This document shows, one piece after another, positions 34,181 through 45,200 of a DNA stretch of 64,000 bases (positions are counted from its first letter, which is position 1; every line of letters starts with the position of its first letter). The position numbers were made by a program, and so were the translations under genes. Under the pieces are notes generated by a model, which saw nothing but the letters and a program-made list of their open reading frames with translations, was not told the origin of the DNA and did no database searches. Source of the stretch: Paramoeba atlantica (taxonomy: Eukaryota > Discosea); contig CDRNVI010000052.1 in the NCBI GenBank assembly GCA_977017575.1, positions 273,346-337,345 on the forward strand, written 5' to 3'.

Positions 34181-34738
34181 TCGGTCCTCCAGGGGAGCGG
34201 GGTTGGGTGTGGGCCTTGAAGGCACTCCTGATCGCTTTCCCTTTGTAGTGAGGCCGCCAGATTGCGAGTTTTGTCGATAGCGGGAATCGAACCAACAACC
34301 TGCAGGTTGTAAGGCTCACCGTCTACCAACAACCACCGCTTTTTGACGAAGCAGCTACATATATGCAAATGCGGAGCCACTTTATCATTAGTTCGGCCGC
34401 TTTCTTACCACCTATTTTTCTGTTTCCCGCCATCACCCACGGATCATAGCAGTTCGTTGCATAGTTAAGTCGCAAGCGGGCTGTATATGATACGTCTACT
34501 GCTTGAACAAATTGAGTCATACCTTGAGGCGCAACTGCGAGAGCGCTAAATGTCGATAAGGCGTGCTTGGAGATGGTCGTTGTGTGCCCGTTGGCTCTTC
34601 CCAGGATAGTTAGGCAGGTGTCCGTTTCAGGGGGTAAGGCAGTTACTTGGCTCCGAATGAAAGGAATTGTGCGGCTAGCCATGAGTTTTCCTGTGATTAC
34701 ACCGCTTGCATTCTCAATAATTTGCCACCCAAAGGGAT
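34181..34738 (-). pseudogene. Duplicated block: SINE2 head plus pogo-like transposase 3' part
   Basis: 34181-34325 is the SINE2 head (reversed) and 34326-34738 the C-terminal part of the pogo-like transposase. Over about 560 bp the block is nearly identical to 30141-30704, with only scattered differences. One event therefore copied the SINE2-pogo junction. The right end adjoins another SINE2 head fragment. Confidence 0.8.
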
Positions 34739-34907
34739 TTTTTTGGGAATCGAACCAACAACCTGCAGGTTGTAAGGCCCGCCGTCTACCACCTACGCCC
34801 GCACCGACCCGAAATTTGTCTTCCAAATCTGTCTGTGAAGGGTCTGGCTTGCCAGTGACCATCCGGAGCAATCCGGAATGATTTCGATTTTTTTTTTTGG
34901 ATTTTTG
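34739..34907. mobile_element. SINE2 head fragment (-) and truncated SINE1 (+)
   Basis: 34745-34815 holds a reversed SINE2 tRNA-like head with box B and box A. 34820-34907 holds the last ~85 bp of SINE1 with its tail, plus strand. Confidence 0.75.
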
Positions 34908-35003
34908 GAAAAGGAAGCACATGTGAAATCCGTTGTGGATTCGACGAGAAAGAAGTATACAATAGCGTAGGGACGGTGACTAAGAGAACTGTACGTCGAG
35001 GTT
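34908..35003. repeat. 96-bp direct repeat, copy 1
   Basis: From GGAAAAGGAAGCACATGTG to ACTGTACGTCGAGG. A second copy with only a few differences lies at 36053-36149, in both cases directly after a SINE1 tail. Confidence 0.85.
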
Positions 35004-35662
35004 TTTTTGGATTGGGTATCTCAATCTGGAAAAGGGGCAGGTGACTCGCTGTTTGTCACGCCCTCCAGGGAAAAGGTGCACGCCTTTACTAAAACGGAGT
35101 TCCGCACCCTGTGCACCTGGTTGATAGGACAAAAAGTATATCCAGAAACACACCCCTGTCCCGTCTCAGGCTGCACGCTTCCGATGGGACCACGAGGAGA
35201 CCACGCATTGGTCTGTAAACACGACTACGGGATCTCGGCAAGGCATAATGCCTTGACCCTCCAGTTCTTTGATGTTTGCCAAAAGCCCAATTTGTCTCCG
35301 AAAAGGGAGCACAGCTTCGGCAACAGAGGTCCAGGGAGGGCACTCACAAGACCAGGGGATGTGTTCCTTCCGAGCTACACGCTCGGTAAAGGCCTTGTCT
35401 TTGATTTTGCGGTGACCCACGTCCAGCAACAGAAATATACGGACCTGGTCCGTTCTGCTGGCATGGTAGCTGCAGGGGCCTTCGCAGAGAAATATGCGAC
35501 GAACTACAAGCGTGGACAAAGGCAAGAGGCTTTAGAGGCCGGACATGATTTCACCGCCATGGTAGTGGAATCGTACGGATCATGGAGTCCGACGTCCCTC
35601 CATATACTGAAGAAGATAGCGGGAAAAAGAGCCGCAGCATGTAAGGGTGATATGTCCGTGCG
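35004..35662 (+). pseudogene. L2-type LINE fragment: endonuclease C-terminus
   Basis: One uninterrupted frame of about 220 codons carries WVSQSGKGAGDSLFVTPSR, a finger (CPVSGCTLPMGPRGDHALVC, then RHN), LTRPGDVFLPSYTLGKG, VFDFAVTHVQQQKYTDLVR and SYGSWSPTSLHIL. These are the same domains as the C-terminus of L2 copies A and B, with sequence distinct from both. It is truncated at both ends; a SINE1 begins at 35663. Confidence 0.88.
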
Positions 35663-36052
35663 GCGGAGGTGGCGGAGTGGCAAGAATTCAAAGTTTGAAG
35701 CACATGGTGCTCAGACGGCGAGTTCAAACCCGCTCATCGCAATATTCCCGGCGGCCTCACTCTAAGAGGCTGGGCTGATAACCGACTAGGCCCAGTACTC
35801 GGAGGACCGTCCCGGACCCTCCCCTCAGGGAACCAGCTCCCTTACCCGGATTACACCTCTTGGGTAAGCCGTGTTGACGTACAGTTCGTCGACGCAGCGT
35901 GTTGGCAACATCACGTTGGTGCCGCCTTGGAAAAGCGGAAACTGGTAGAGGACGTCGGCCTCGGAATTTCCAAATCTGTCTGTGAAGGGTCTGGATTGCC
36001 AGTGACCATCCGGAGCAATCCGGAATGATTCGGATTTTTTTTTTTTTGGATT
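35663..36052 (+). mobile_element. SINE1 full length
   Basis: Box A and box B at 35670-35735, full body, tail of GGATTTTTTTTTTTTGG type ending before the second copy of the 96-bp repeat. Confidence 0.9.
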
Positions 36053-36149
36053 TTTGGAAAAGGAAGCACATGTGAAATCCGTTGGGGATTCGACGAGAAA
36101 CAAGTATACAATAGCGTAGGGACGGTGACTAAGAGAACTGTACGTCGAG
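36053..36149. repeat. 96-bp direct repeat, copy 2
   Basis: Second copy of 34908-35003. Beyond it the two loci diverge at once (AGCGGTAAAG here, TTTTTTTGGATTG there). Confidence 0.85.
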
Positions 36150-36184
36150 GAGCGGTAAAGCTCAGAATATCATACAAACCAAAA

Positions 36185-36598
36185 GATGCTAGTGAAGGTC
36201 CTACCCCCTTCCCAGACGGCATTCGACGCCTTGCAGCCCGAGAACGGCTACGCAACCGTAGCTACCAGGACGGGCGTCCAACCCCGTTGCATCGTGTAGG
36301 CTGTGTTTCAAGCCTCCTTTGCGTAAGAAGCTCGCAATTTAGCGGCTGCGCTGGAGCCTGGTTCAGCTCGACGGTTCCGGGTCAGTCCTCCAGGGGAGCG
36401 GGGTTGGGTGTGGGCCTTGAAGGCACTCCTGATCGCTTTCGCTATAACAATTTTTATTAAGATAACAATTTTTATTAAGATAACAATTTTTAATAAGATA
36501 ACAATTTTTATTAAGATAACAATTTTAGTGAGGCCGCCAGGTTGCGAGTCTTGTCGATAGCGGGAATCGAACCCACAACCTGCAGGTTGTAAGGTGGC
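36185..36598 (-). mobile_element. SINE2 with internal 18-bp repeat expansion
   Basis: Reversed SINE2 whose body is split by five units of an 18-bp repeat (TATCTTAATAAAAATTGT on its own strand; 36433-36527). The repeat lies between the CTCACT next to the tRNA head and the AGCGATCAGG of the body. The unit is a relative of the 13-kb satellite unit. The same insertion point occurs at 39286-39340. Confidence 0.85.
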
Positions 36599-36680
36599 GG
36601 GCATATTTTCCTTTGATCTACTTTGCGAGACGAACCTTCGTCGCTAGTTGGTATTTTCTTCCGTCTGCTACTCCGCGATA

Positions 36681-36906
36681 CGGACCCTCCCCTCAGGGAA
36701 CCAGCTCCCTTACCCGGCTTACACCTCTTGGGTAAGCCGTGTTGACGTACAGTTCGTCGACGCAGCGTGTTGGCAACAGCACGTTGGTGCCGCCTTGGAA
36801 AAGCGGAAACTAGTAGAGGACGTCGGCCTCGGAACTTCCAAATCTGTCTGTGAAGGGTCTGGCTTGCCAGTGACCATCCGGAGCAATCCGGAATGATTTG
36901 GATTTT
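36681..36906 (+). mobile_element. SINE1, 5'-truncated
   Basis: From CGGACCCTCCCCTCAGGG to the GGATTTTAG tail, plus strand, about 225 bp. Confidence 0.85.
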
Positions 36907-37108
36907 AGAAGATTTTAGAAGATACGGCGCTAAAACATCACCCTGGAGAATTCCAGTTGCGATCGGAAAAGGATCCGTGTTCCCATGCGGCGTCCGAACA
37001 ATTCCCATCAACCCAGTATATATAGACATAATTGTTCGAGTCAGAAGGGGCCCGACGTGAAAAGAATTTAGTGCAGCTCTAATGGCTTGAAAGGAAACTG
37101 ATGGGAAA
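36907..37108 (-). pseudogene. L1F-type LINE fragment (RT)
   Basis: The minus strand reads MSIYTGLMGIVRTPHGNTDP and ILQGDVLAPYLL, homologous to MSMYDGLKSFVRTPYGNTES and TLQGDFLAPYLF of L1F, but diverged. This is a second, different member of the AP-endonuclease LINE family. Confidence 0.75.
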
Positions 37109-38245
37109 CCATCTTAACTATATGGAAACCAACTTATCGCTCGCGATTCTCAAGAGATGCACATTACCGCGCCACGGCTACCATCTGCGAGTCCACAAAC
37201 CTGGAGCCTCTATTCTCCTAGCACAGACCTTTGATGAAGAAATACACAAGATTCTAAAGAAATGGTGTGGTGCTGACAGTGAAGCCCTCAAACTCGCCGC
37301 CCTTCCATGTAAAATGGGAGGCCTTGGAATTACCTCAACGGTTCTAAAACAACGTTACTTTCTCGAAGCCTCACGCAAATCTATTGAAGAGCGAAATCAG
37401 CCCTCTAATGCTCCAGTAGATAGCGCAGCCAAGAAACAAGTAAGTAGTCCTGGATCGAAAGCTCAGGGTACGTACCCAGCTGTCAAAGAATATGAAGAGT
37501 GAACATGAAAAGGTAGCAATGGATTTGAACGAGAATCCCAGATTTCAAGATATCACGAAACGCACAAAAGAAGCGAGCACACATTTAGACTCGACGAACA
37601 ATCACGTGCAATATCACATGCCCGGGATGTGGAATTGTAGAGTCGGCATGCAAAATCATTCCTCACGTAGCCGGTTGCTCACGATGCGCTGTAATGAACT
37701 GTACACGCAAACACTCTCATTTGGTGCGATATCTTTCCGATCTGTGTTCCAAAGCCAGTCTCCCTTGTGCAATCGAGCCACGAATTCACACGTCATTCTT
37801 CTGCACTAAGTGCAAATGTTCAATTCCCCAGAAGCAGCAGAACAACACCCATGCCGAGCTCGTAGAATCAGATCCGGACCAGACCTTGCGATCTTGTGGC
37901 CCGACGTTGGTGAAATTTTATACGATTTAACCGTAGTTCATACGCGTTGCAGTAGCTACCGAAAGAAAAGTAGCAATGCCTTGCTCCAGAGTGCCCAAGA
38001 CAGAAAGAATAATAAATACGTGAAGGAGAAAGGCTTAGATCCCGAAAGTTTCCGTTGCATTGCGATTACTGATTGTGGGGTCTTACACGAGTAGACTAAA
38101 CAGCCAAGAGGGCAGGTCTAGATTATACGCCAACACGGGAAGCCTTTCAGCTTGAGTTAGAGAAATATTCTGCATACGCAGTAGTTTCTCAATTGCGGCA
38201 ATATATTCAAGCTGAAAAATGGGTTGGAGGTCTACGGCTATGATT
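37109..38245 (+). pseudogene. L3-type LINE fragment, copy E (C-terminal part)
   Basis: It shows LAILKRCTLPRHGYHLRVHK, LPCKMGGLGITSTVLKQRYF, then in shifted frames CPGCGIVESACKIIPHVAGC (a CCHH-type finger), SFFCTKCKCSIPQ, WPDVGEILYDLTVVHT (restriction-like endonuclease core) and FRCIAITDCGVLHE. The family is the same as copy D at 57-61.6 kb. Copy E keeps the finger that copy D has lost. Several frame changes show it is inactive. Confidence 0.82.
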
Positions 38246-38720
38246 AGCTTTTGCTTCAAGTCAAAGCTTCAAAAATAGTACATTATGTAGTTGATATTAT
38301 GCACGCCAGATACTGCACGCCAGATATTATGCACGCCTTGAATTGCACGCCAGATCTTGTTCGTTTTTCCTGCTGTTTTTTCCTGCTGTCTTATGAAATG
38401 GATTCTATCACCACCTGGTAACAAATATAACAAGGTACTAAACAACTAGGGTGAGTGATGTGTCTGTTTTTTTTTATAAGACGTCTGTTTCTTCTTCCTT
38501 TCTCTGAAGATCCTTTGAACTGCCTGCTAGTGTTTTGAGGGTGGCACCATCCGGCACCAAATATAACAAGGTACTAAATAACTAGGATGAGTGCCATGCG
38601 GGCTTGTTTTCTTTTCTTTTCTTTTCCTTATTGTAAAAAAGAAAGTTGTTTGGAAATACTGAGTTGATTTATACTGAGGGTCCTCCCATTATTATGTCAT
38701 GGTTGCAGCGCCTCCGTACC
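38246..38720. repeat. Spacer with short tandem repeats
   Basis: TATTATGCACGCCAGATA-type repeats occur at 38298-38360. A ~130-bp spaced duplication follows: AAATATAACAAGGTACTAAA, then AACTAGG and GAGTG, at 38418-38455 and 38557-38593. No gene is recognised. AACAAGGTAC is also the complement of part of the SL core, but the match is only 10 bp. Confidence 0.6.
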
Positions 38721-38746
38721 GTTTATTAGTTTCTGTACCTTGTTGG
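38721..38746 (+). other. Divergent SL-like exon followed by GT
   Basis: GTTTATTAGTTTCTGTACCT continues to TGTTG and is followed directly by GTTTTTACTAC. The last 18 bases match the SL core of the LINE leaders, but the 5' half differs. The GT at the boundary is what an SL RNA gene would show; a LINE leader would not. Confidence 0.5.
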
Positions 38747-38810
38747 TTTTTACTACTTTACCTTTAAAAAAAGCCCTCGTATGTGTAAGGATTGGAACCC
38801 TTTTTGTTTC

Positions 38811-38922
38811 ATACCCCCTTTTCGTTTTCATACCCCCTTTTTGTTTCATACCCCCTTTTTGTTTCATACCCCCTTTTTGTTTCATACCCCCTTTTTGTTT
38901 CATACCCCCTTTTTGTTGGTCT
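38811..38922. repeat. 18-bp minisatellite (about six copies)
   Basis: The unit is CATACCCCCTTTTTGTTT. It is unrelated in sequence to the large satellite despite the same period. Confidence 0.9.
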
Positions 38923-38970
38923 TCCAGAGGAGACAACTGTTCCGAAGATCCTTTATGTAAAAAAAAAAAA

Positions 38971-39170
38971 CGAATTCGGGCACGAAAATCGGGCCACAAA
39001 TCGGGCACGACGAACCCAGGTTAAGTGGACGAGGGAATTGTTGGGCTTCGAAAATTGCTTCCCGATAACAACTCACATTTTTATCTTGCAGGGGTTGGGC
39101 ATGGTGGAATTGTTGGGCTTCGCAAATTGCTTCCCATTAACGACTCCCATTTTTATCTTGCAGACGGGTA
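38971..39170. repeat. R5 fragment and two copies of a short dispersed repeat
   Basis: 38971-39033 matches the CGGGCACGA end and the CCAGGTTAAGTGGACGAGG palindrome arm of R5, so internal R5 sequence was deleted. 39034-39170 holds two copies of a ~85-bp unit with GGAATTGTTGGGCTTCG and TTTTTATCTTGCAG. A third partial copy is at 61703-61752. Confidence 0.65.
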
Positions 39171-39194
39171 AACAAGGTCATGGCTTTGCATGAA

Positions 39195-39338
39195 AGCGGT
39201 GCGGGCGTAGTTGTTAGACGGTGGGCCTTACAACCTGCAGGTTGTGGGTTCGATTCCCGCTATCGACAAAACTCGCAACCTGGCGGCCTCACTAAAATTG
39301 TTATCTTAATAAAAATTGTTATCTTATTAAAAATTGTT
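39195..39338 (+). mobile_element. SINE2 head fused to 18-bp repeat
   Basis: The SINE2 tRNA-like head (box A TAGTTGTTAGAC, box B GGTTCGATTCC) runs to CTCACT, then about three units of TATCTTAATAAAAATTGT. The R3 copy at 39339 starts directly in the repeat. Confidence 0.85.
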
Positions 39339-40291
39339 ATTGCGGTGGTTGTAAAACTACCGCTCTACACTCGATTATTGAAAAAAAAGTGAACAAAAAC
39401 AGTGAAAATATAAAGAGGAACACAGTAATATAATAGAAGAAAAAAATCTAAAAGGGGGCTCCGGTGGTCCAAAACTGAAAAAAAAATTTGAAAAAAATGG
39501 GGGGTCCATGGGGGGGGTCCATGGGGGGGGTCCAGGGGGGGGGTCCAGGGGGGGGGTCCAGGGGGGGGGGGGCATGGTCGATCAAATTTTTTCGAAAAAA
39601 TTAGTTTTCGAAAAAAAACTGCAGAAAGGGTAGCCGGGGTCTTGGCGCGCATTTTCCACCCCCCTACCCGGGGGTGACCCCCCCGCGTATCCGCAGGACG
39701 GGTCCGCCAAGTTCGGATTTTTTCGGAAAAAAATTTTTGAAAAAAAATTCAACTTGGCGAAAAAAATGACAAAAAACATATTTTTCCAAAATCGTTTCCC
39801 CTATTGTATTTTGATAGTTTGGGACCTACACTAGCTTTCTACGCAGTTGTTTTCGCAAGGTATCACTTCTTCGAACTGTGGTGCGCCCCCCAAAATGACC
39901 CATTTTTGACTAAAAAAGGTGAAAAAGTATTTTTCGGACCTAAAGGGGCATTTTTGTGTCGAAAGAATGGTATGGTTGGAGTCGTATTCTCTACCCAATA
40001 CGTTCGGTAGGCTTTCATTCATGCCTGCGAGTGATTTCCCACGCGCAAATGTCGGATTTAGTGCTCTGACAGCAAAAATACACGAAAATGACCCCATTTG
40101 TACCCGAAATTCGGCTATTTTTGGCTATAATCTTTCCGTTTTCCAGGCTAAAGTTTCTTTTTTAGGCTCTTCCTTAAACGCGGCGGTAGTTTTCAACGCG
40201 AAGCGCGCAGCATGAGTGACTTCTAAGTTGAAAGCAACCACCGCGTTTAACGAAGAGCCTAAAAAAGAAACTTTAGCCTGTAAAACGGAAA
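39339..40291 (+). repeat. R3 repeat, complete copy 2
   Basis: Same structure as copy 1, with the G-run block at 39499-39573. Here the terminal inverted repeat is longest: the arm from about 40131 (CTTTCCGTTTTCCAGGCTAA) pairs with a complement ending near 40291, giving a palindrome of about 160 bp around a ~30-nt loop. Confidence 0.85.
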
Positions 40292-40487
40292 GACTATCTT
40301 AATAAAAATTGTTATCTTAATAAAAATTGTTATCTTAATAAAAATTGTTGTCTTAATAAAAATTGTTATCTTAATAAAAATTGTTGTCTTAATAAAAATT
40401 GTTATCTCAATAAAAATTGTTGTCTTAATAAAAAAAGTTGTCTTAATAAAAATTGTTATCTTAATAAAAATTGTTATCTTAATAAAA
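40292..40487. repeat. 18-bp repeat array (about 11 units)
   Basis: TATCTTAATAAAAATTGT units with TGTCTT variants lie between two R3 copies. Confidence 0.92.
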
Positions 40488-41371
40488 ATTGCGGTGGTTG
40501 TAAAACTACCGCTCTACACTCGATTATTGAAAAAAAAGTGAGCAAAAAAAGTAACGTACTAGGATAAAAGTGAACAAAAACAGTGAAAATATAAAGGGGA
40601 ACACAGTAATATAATAGAAGAAAAAAATATAAAAGGGGGCTCCGGTGGACCAAAACTGAAAAAAAAATTTGAAAAAAATGGGGGGTCCATGGGGGGGGGT
40701 CCATGGGGGGATCCAGGGGGGGGTCCAGGGGGGTCATGGTCGAGCAAATTTTTTCGAAAAAATTAGTTTTCGAAAAAAAACCGCTGAAAGGGTAGCCGGG
40801 GTCTTGGCTCGCATTTTCCACCCCCCTACCCGGGGGTGACCCCCCCGCGTATCCGCAGGACGGGTCTGCCAAGTTCGGATTTTTTTGGAAAAAATTTTTT
40901 GAAAAAAATTTCAACTTGGCGAAAAAAATGACAAAAAAAATATTTTTCCAAAATCGTTTCCCCTATTGTATTTTGAGAGTTTGGGACCTACACTAGCTTT
41001 CTACGCAGTTGTTTTCGCAAGGTATCACTTCTTCGAACTGTGGTACGCCCCCCAAAATGACCCAATTTTGACTAAAAAAGGTGAAAAAGTATTTTTCGGA
41101 CCTAAAGGGGCATTTTTGTGTCGAAAGAATGGTATGGTTGGAGTCGTATTCTCTACCCAATACGTTCGGTAGGCTTTCATTCATGCCTACTAGTGATTTC
41201 CCACGTGCAAATGTCGGATTTAGTGCTCTGAGAGCAAAAATATGCGAAAATGACCCCATTTGTACCCGAAATTCGGCTATTTTTGGCTATAATCTTTCCG
41301 TTTTCTTCAGCTTTACAGGCCAAATTTTCTTTTTCAGGCTCTTCGTTAAACGCGGCGGTAGTTTTCAACGT
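40488..41371 (+). repeat. R3 repeat, copy 3 (3' arm missing)
   Basis: Starts ATTGCGGTGGTTG with a shorter G-run block (40680-40735). It ends in the first terminal arm (GCGGCGGTAGTTTTCAACG) and runs directly into another R3 copy. Confidence 0.85.
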
Positions 41372-42160
41372 TGAAAAAATGTGAACAAAAACAGTGAAAA
41401 TATAAAGAGGAACACAGTAATATAATAAAGGAAAAAAATATAAAAGGGGGCTCCGGTGGTCCAAAATAGAAAAAAAAAATTGAAAAAAATGGGGGGTCCA
41501 GGGGGGGGGGTCATGGTCGAGCAAATTTTCGAAACAAAACCGCAGGAGGGGTACCGGGGTCTTGGCGCGCATTTTCCACCCCACTACCCGGGGGTGACCC
41601 CCCCGCGTATCCGCAGGACGGGTCCGCCAAGTTTAGGTTTTTTCAAAAAAAAAAATTGAGAAAAAATTCAACTTGGCGGAAAAAATGGTAAAAAAAATAT
41701 TTTTTCAATTTTTTTTTCGCTATTGTATTTTGAGAGTTTGGAACCTATACTAGCCATCTACACCGTTGTTTTCGCAAGTTACCCCATCTTCTAGCCGTGG
41801 CACGCCTCCCAAAATGGCCCATTTTTGACCAAAAATTGCGGAAAAGTAATTTTCGAACCCAAAGGGGTCTTTTTATGTCGAAAGAATGGTGTGGTTGGAG
41901 TCGTATTCTATACCCAATACGTTCAGTAGGCTTCCATTCACACCTACGAGTGATTTCTCACACGCAAATGTCAGATTTAGCGCTCTGAGAGCAAAAATAC
42001 CCAAAACTTTTACCCTAAAAATTTTACCCTAAAATCGGCTATTTTTGGCTATAATCTTTGTTTTACTTTAGCTGTCCAGGCCGAAGTTTCTTTTTTAGGC
42101 TCTTCGTTAAACGCGGTGGTAGTTTTGAACGCGAAGCGCTCAGCATGAGTGACTTCTAAG
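41372..42160 (+). repeat. R3 repeat, copy 4 (diverged, both ends short)
   Basis: Begins inside the head (GAACAAAAACAGTGAAAATA) and is more diverged than the others. It stops at GAGTGACTTCTAAG, within the terminal loop, where the Helitron region begins. Confidence 0.8.
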
Positions 42161-42288
42161 ATCCTCTAAAAAATGATCCTCTAAAATGAGATGAAAATCA
42201 CATGTTCTTATTTTTGTGCTTCGAATTTTTTTGTTCATACATTTTTTTCACTGTTTAGCGCTTTTTTATTCATACTATTATTCTTCTC

Positions 42289-45200
42289 ATGTCTTCTGAT
42301 TCGTCGTGGTCCGTGTCGTCGGCGTCGTTGGAGGTGTCGCTTGCTGGAGCCGGGGGTGGGGGAAGCCAACTGAGCTCTAACAAAGCTCTGGGCGAAGCAT
42401 ATCGCGACTGCGAATGCTGCACTTTCTTTCAAAGAAAGAAAGGAAAGAAAAGGGTGCGCATGACCCTTAATCACAGTGCTAGCAAAGCACATAAAAGCTC
42501 AGCTCAAATATACGAGCTATGGCAACAGCATGTTGCTGAAGAAGGTGAATTTTACACCTGCCGAGAATGTGCTAACGCGAACATTCGGGTGGAATTGACA
42601 GCTCCCCTGATGAAGCGGCACGTAAATGAACATTTAAAAGGGTTGCATATCATTTGTGAACCTTGTTCGTTCTTCCAAGAGCTCATGGGAAAACCCCCCG
42701 TTTTGAGCGTACAAAAGCACGACGAGCGTGTGAAACACAAGCGTGAAAAAGAGATTTTTAACGCGTGGAAAGTCCTTCAAATTGAAGGAAGCATTGTCAA
42801 TGGCTTTACATGCACGAAATGTGCCACAACACAGGGCGATCAAAACCATGAACATCGTACTTTCAAGTATGATGACATGCGCAAAAATGTTTTCGAACAT
42901 GGGCGCGGGGATCATTCCCATTGCAAAGAGTGCTCCTTCTTCGAGGAGTTGCAAGGGAAACCCCCCATAAGACGTACTCGAGAGCATCTCTCGAGTGCGA
43001 ATCACAAAACCGAGAAGGAGATGTACGACATGTGGATGGACCTTGAGGTGCAAGGTACCGTGTCTGCAGGCTTTCGGCGCACGAAATGTGCCACAGCACA
43101 GGGCGATCAAAACCCTGAACATCGTACTTTCAAGTATGATGACATGCGCAAACATGTTTTCGAACATGGGCGCGGGGATCATTCCCATTGCAAAGAGTGC
43201 TCCTTCTTCGAGGAGTTGCAAGGGAAACCCCCCATAAGACGTACTCGAGAGCATCTCTCGAGTGCGAATCACAAAACCGAGAAGGAGATGTACGACATGT
43301 GGATGGACTTTGAGGTGCAAGGTACCATGTCTGCAGGCTTTCGGTGCACAAAATGTGCAGAATCACGGGGTAAAGCAAACCCTTCGTCGTACACGTTTAT
43401 GTACTACTACATGCGCAAACATGTTTTCGAACATGGGCGCGGAGATCACGACATTTGTGAAGCATGCTCCTTTTTTTCGAGTATGCATGGACAGCGTCCT
43501 ATCTTGAAAACTCGAGAGCATATTTCGAGTATCAGCCACGAACACGAACAGCAACTGTTCGAACTATGGCACGAGCTTCCCATAGCTCACGCAAGCGCAG
43601 GGACAGAATCCGGTTACAAGTGTGTTGCGGACGCTTGTTCCGGTGAAGTGATGAGCCTCGGCGCTGCAAGAAAGCACGTCGAAAAAAAGCATATGAAAAC
43701 AAGTGAACAAAGCTGTGAAGCTTGTTCATTCTTTGATGCGGGGCGTATGCCCAAGAAGCACAATCCTGCGAAGTGCTCTGAGCACAAGCAGTGGTACGCA
43801 TTTTGGACAGAAAACGTCCTTGAAACAGAAAACATATACCAGTGCAAACTGCCTGGGTGTTCTGAAACACCTCTTGAAAAAGAGGCTATAACGAAGCATG
43901 TAGCACAACATTGCGAAGGAATGCATTTATGTATTCCTTGCAATTACTTTGCTATCTTGCAAGATTTCCCGCCAGTCATGGTGAATACTAATCACGCGAA
44001 TTCTCTGAAACATCGGGAAATGGCGTATCTACATCCGAAATGGGAGCTTCACGTAAGTTTCTCTGATGGATCGTATGTATGCGCACTGCACGCCATACGC
44101 AAACTAAGTGTCAAATCTATGATGCGACACATACTCAGTATGGGACACCCTTCACAGGTGCTCCTAACTGATATGAATGTTCCTCTGTGCGAAGTATGTA
44201 CGTATTTCGCACAGATTCAAGGAACAACGGGTATTATCCCGGCAGATGAATACCATTTGGTGTCAAGTGAGCATAAACGTTATGTTCAAACAAAAGTCGA
44301 CTGGATCGAATTTGCCCTCCACTGCGAACAGAACAAGTTCAAATGCACTTTGTGCGCTACCGAACAAATGTTCACGTTTAAGGGGCTTCAAAAGCATTTT
44401 TACCGCCATCCGCGGCATGCTGAAGCTCGGGCTTTTCGACTTCGGATCACACAAGCTGAGCGCAACAGAGCTCATGCAGTATCGCAGGATGATGAGCTGG
44501 AACGTGTGAAGCAATGCTCCACGCTAACACTCACATCTTTTCAACTGATTGAGAATATTCTCATCAATTCACACATTGTTTGTGATGAAACCCTCCAAAG
44601 CGATGGAGATAAAAGATGCTCTATTCAGAGACATCGTGATGGACATAACGTCGTTTACGTTAAAGGCAATGGCGATTCTCTCGCCATGGTATGTCTGACT
44701 AAACGACGAGTGTTCACATATAATTGCGCAGCTTCTATGGAAACACAGATAGCGGCAATTCGAACCGTCTACAATATTGGAAACATGGCTACTACGCCAG
44801 TTCCTTTAGTAGGAAACGATGAAGGTGAGCTCTCCCTGGGAGCGATAGCCTACACTATCACGCAAGACCGTGATTGGCCGAAACTGACAGAACGTGATAA
44901 ACTTTTATCACTCTGGAAGTGGCTCGAAGCTTCACCGGAAAAAGGCGAAGTGGGGGTTATACCCCTCACTTTGTATCCACAAGAAAAGCGTACCAAAGAA
45001 GCATTCACAAGGCTAGATCATCCACTAAAATCAGTAGAGATTCTCTACTTTGTGGAAAATGTATTATGTAAAACCATTAACACACGACGATTTCCTGTGA
45101 AAGTATGTCCATTCAATGAATGTGACAAGTTCACTTCAAGGAACCGTGTGGGTTTACACATATTTACATACTTGGAAACAGATGAATCATCGGGGCCCAT

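Noticed and set aside
38418-38593. AACAAGGTAC-containing duplication as additional SL genes in reverse
   Set aside because: Only about 10 bp of the SL core match and the rest differs, so chance or remote decay cannot be separated.
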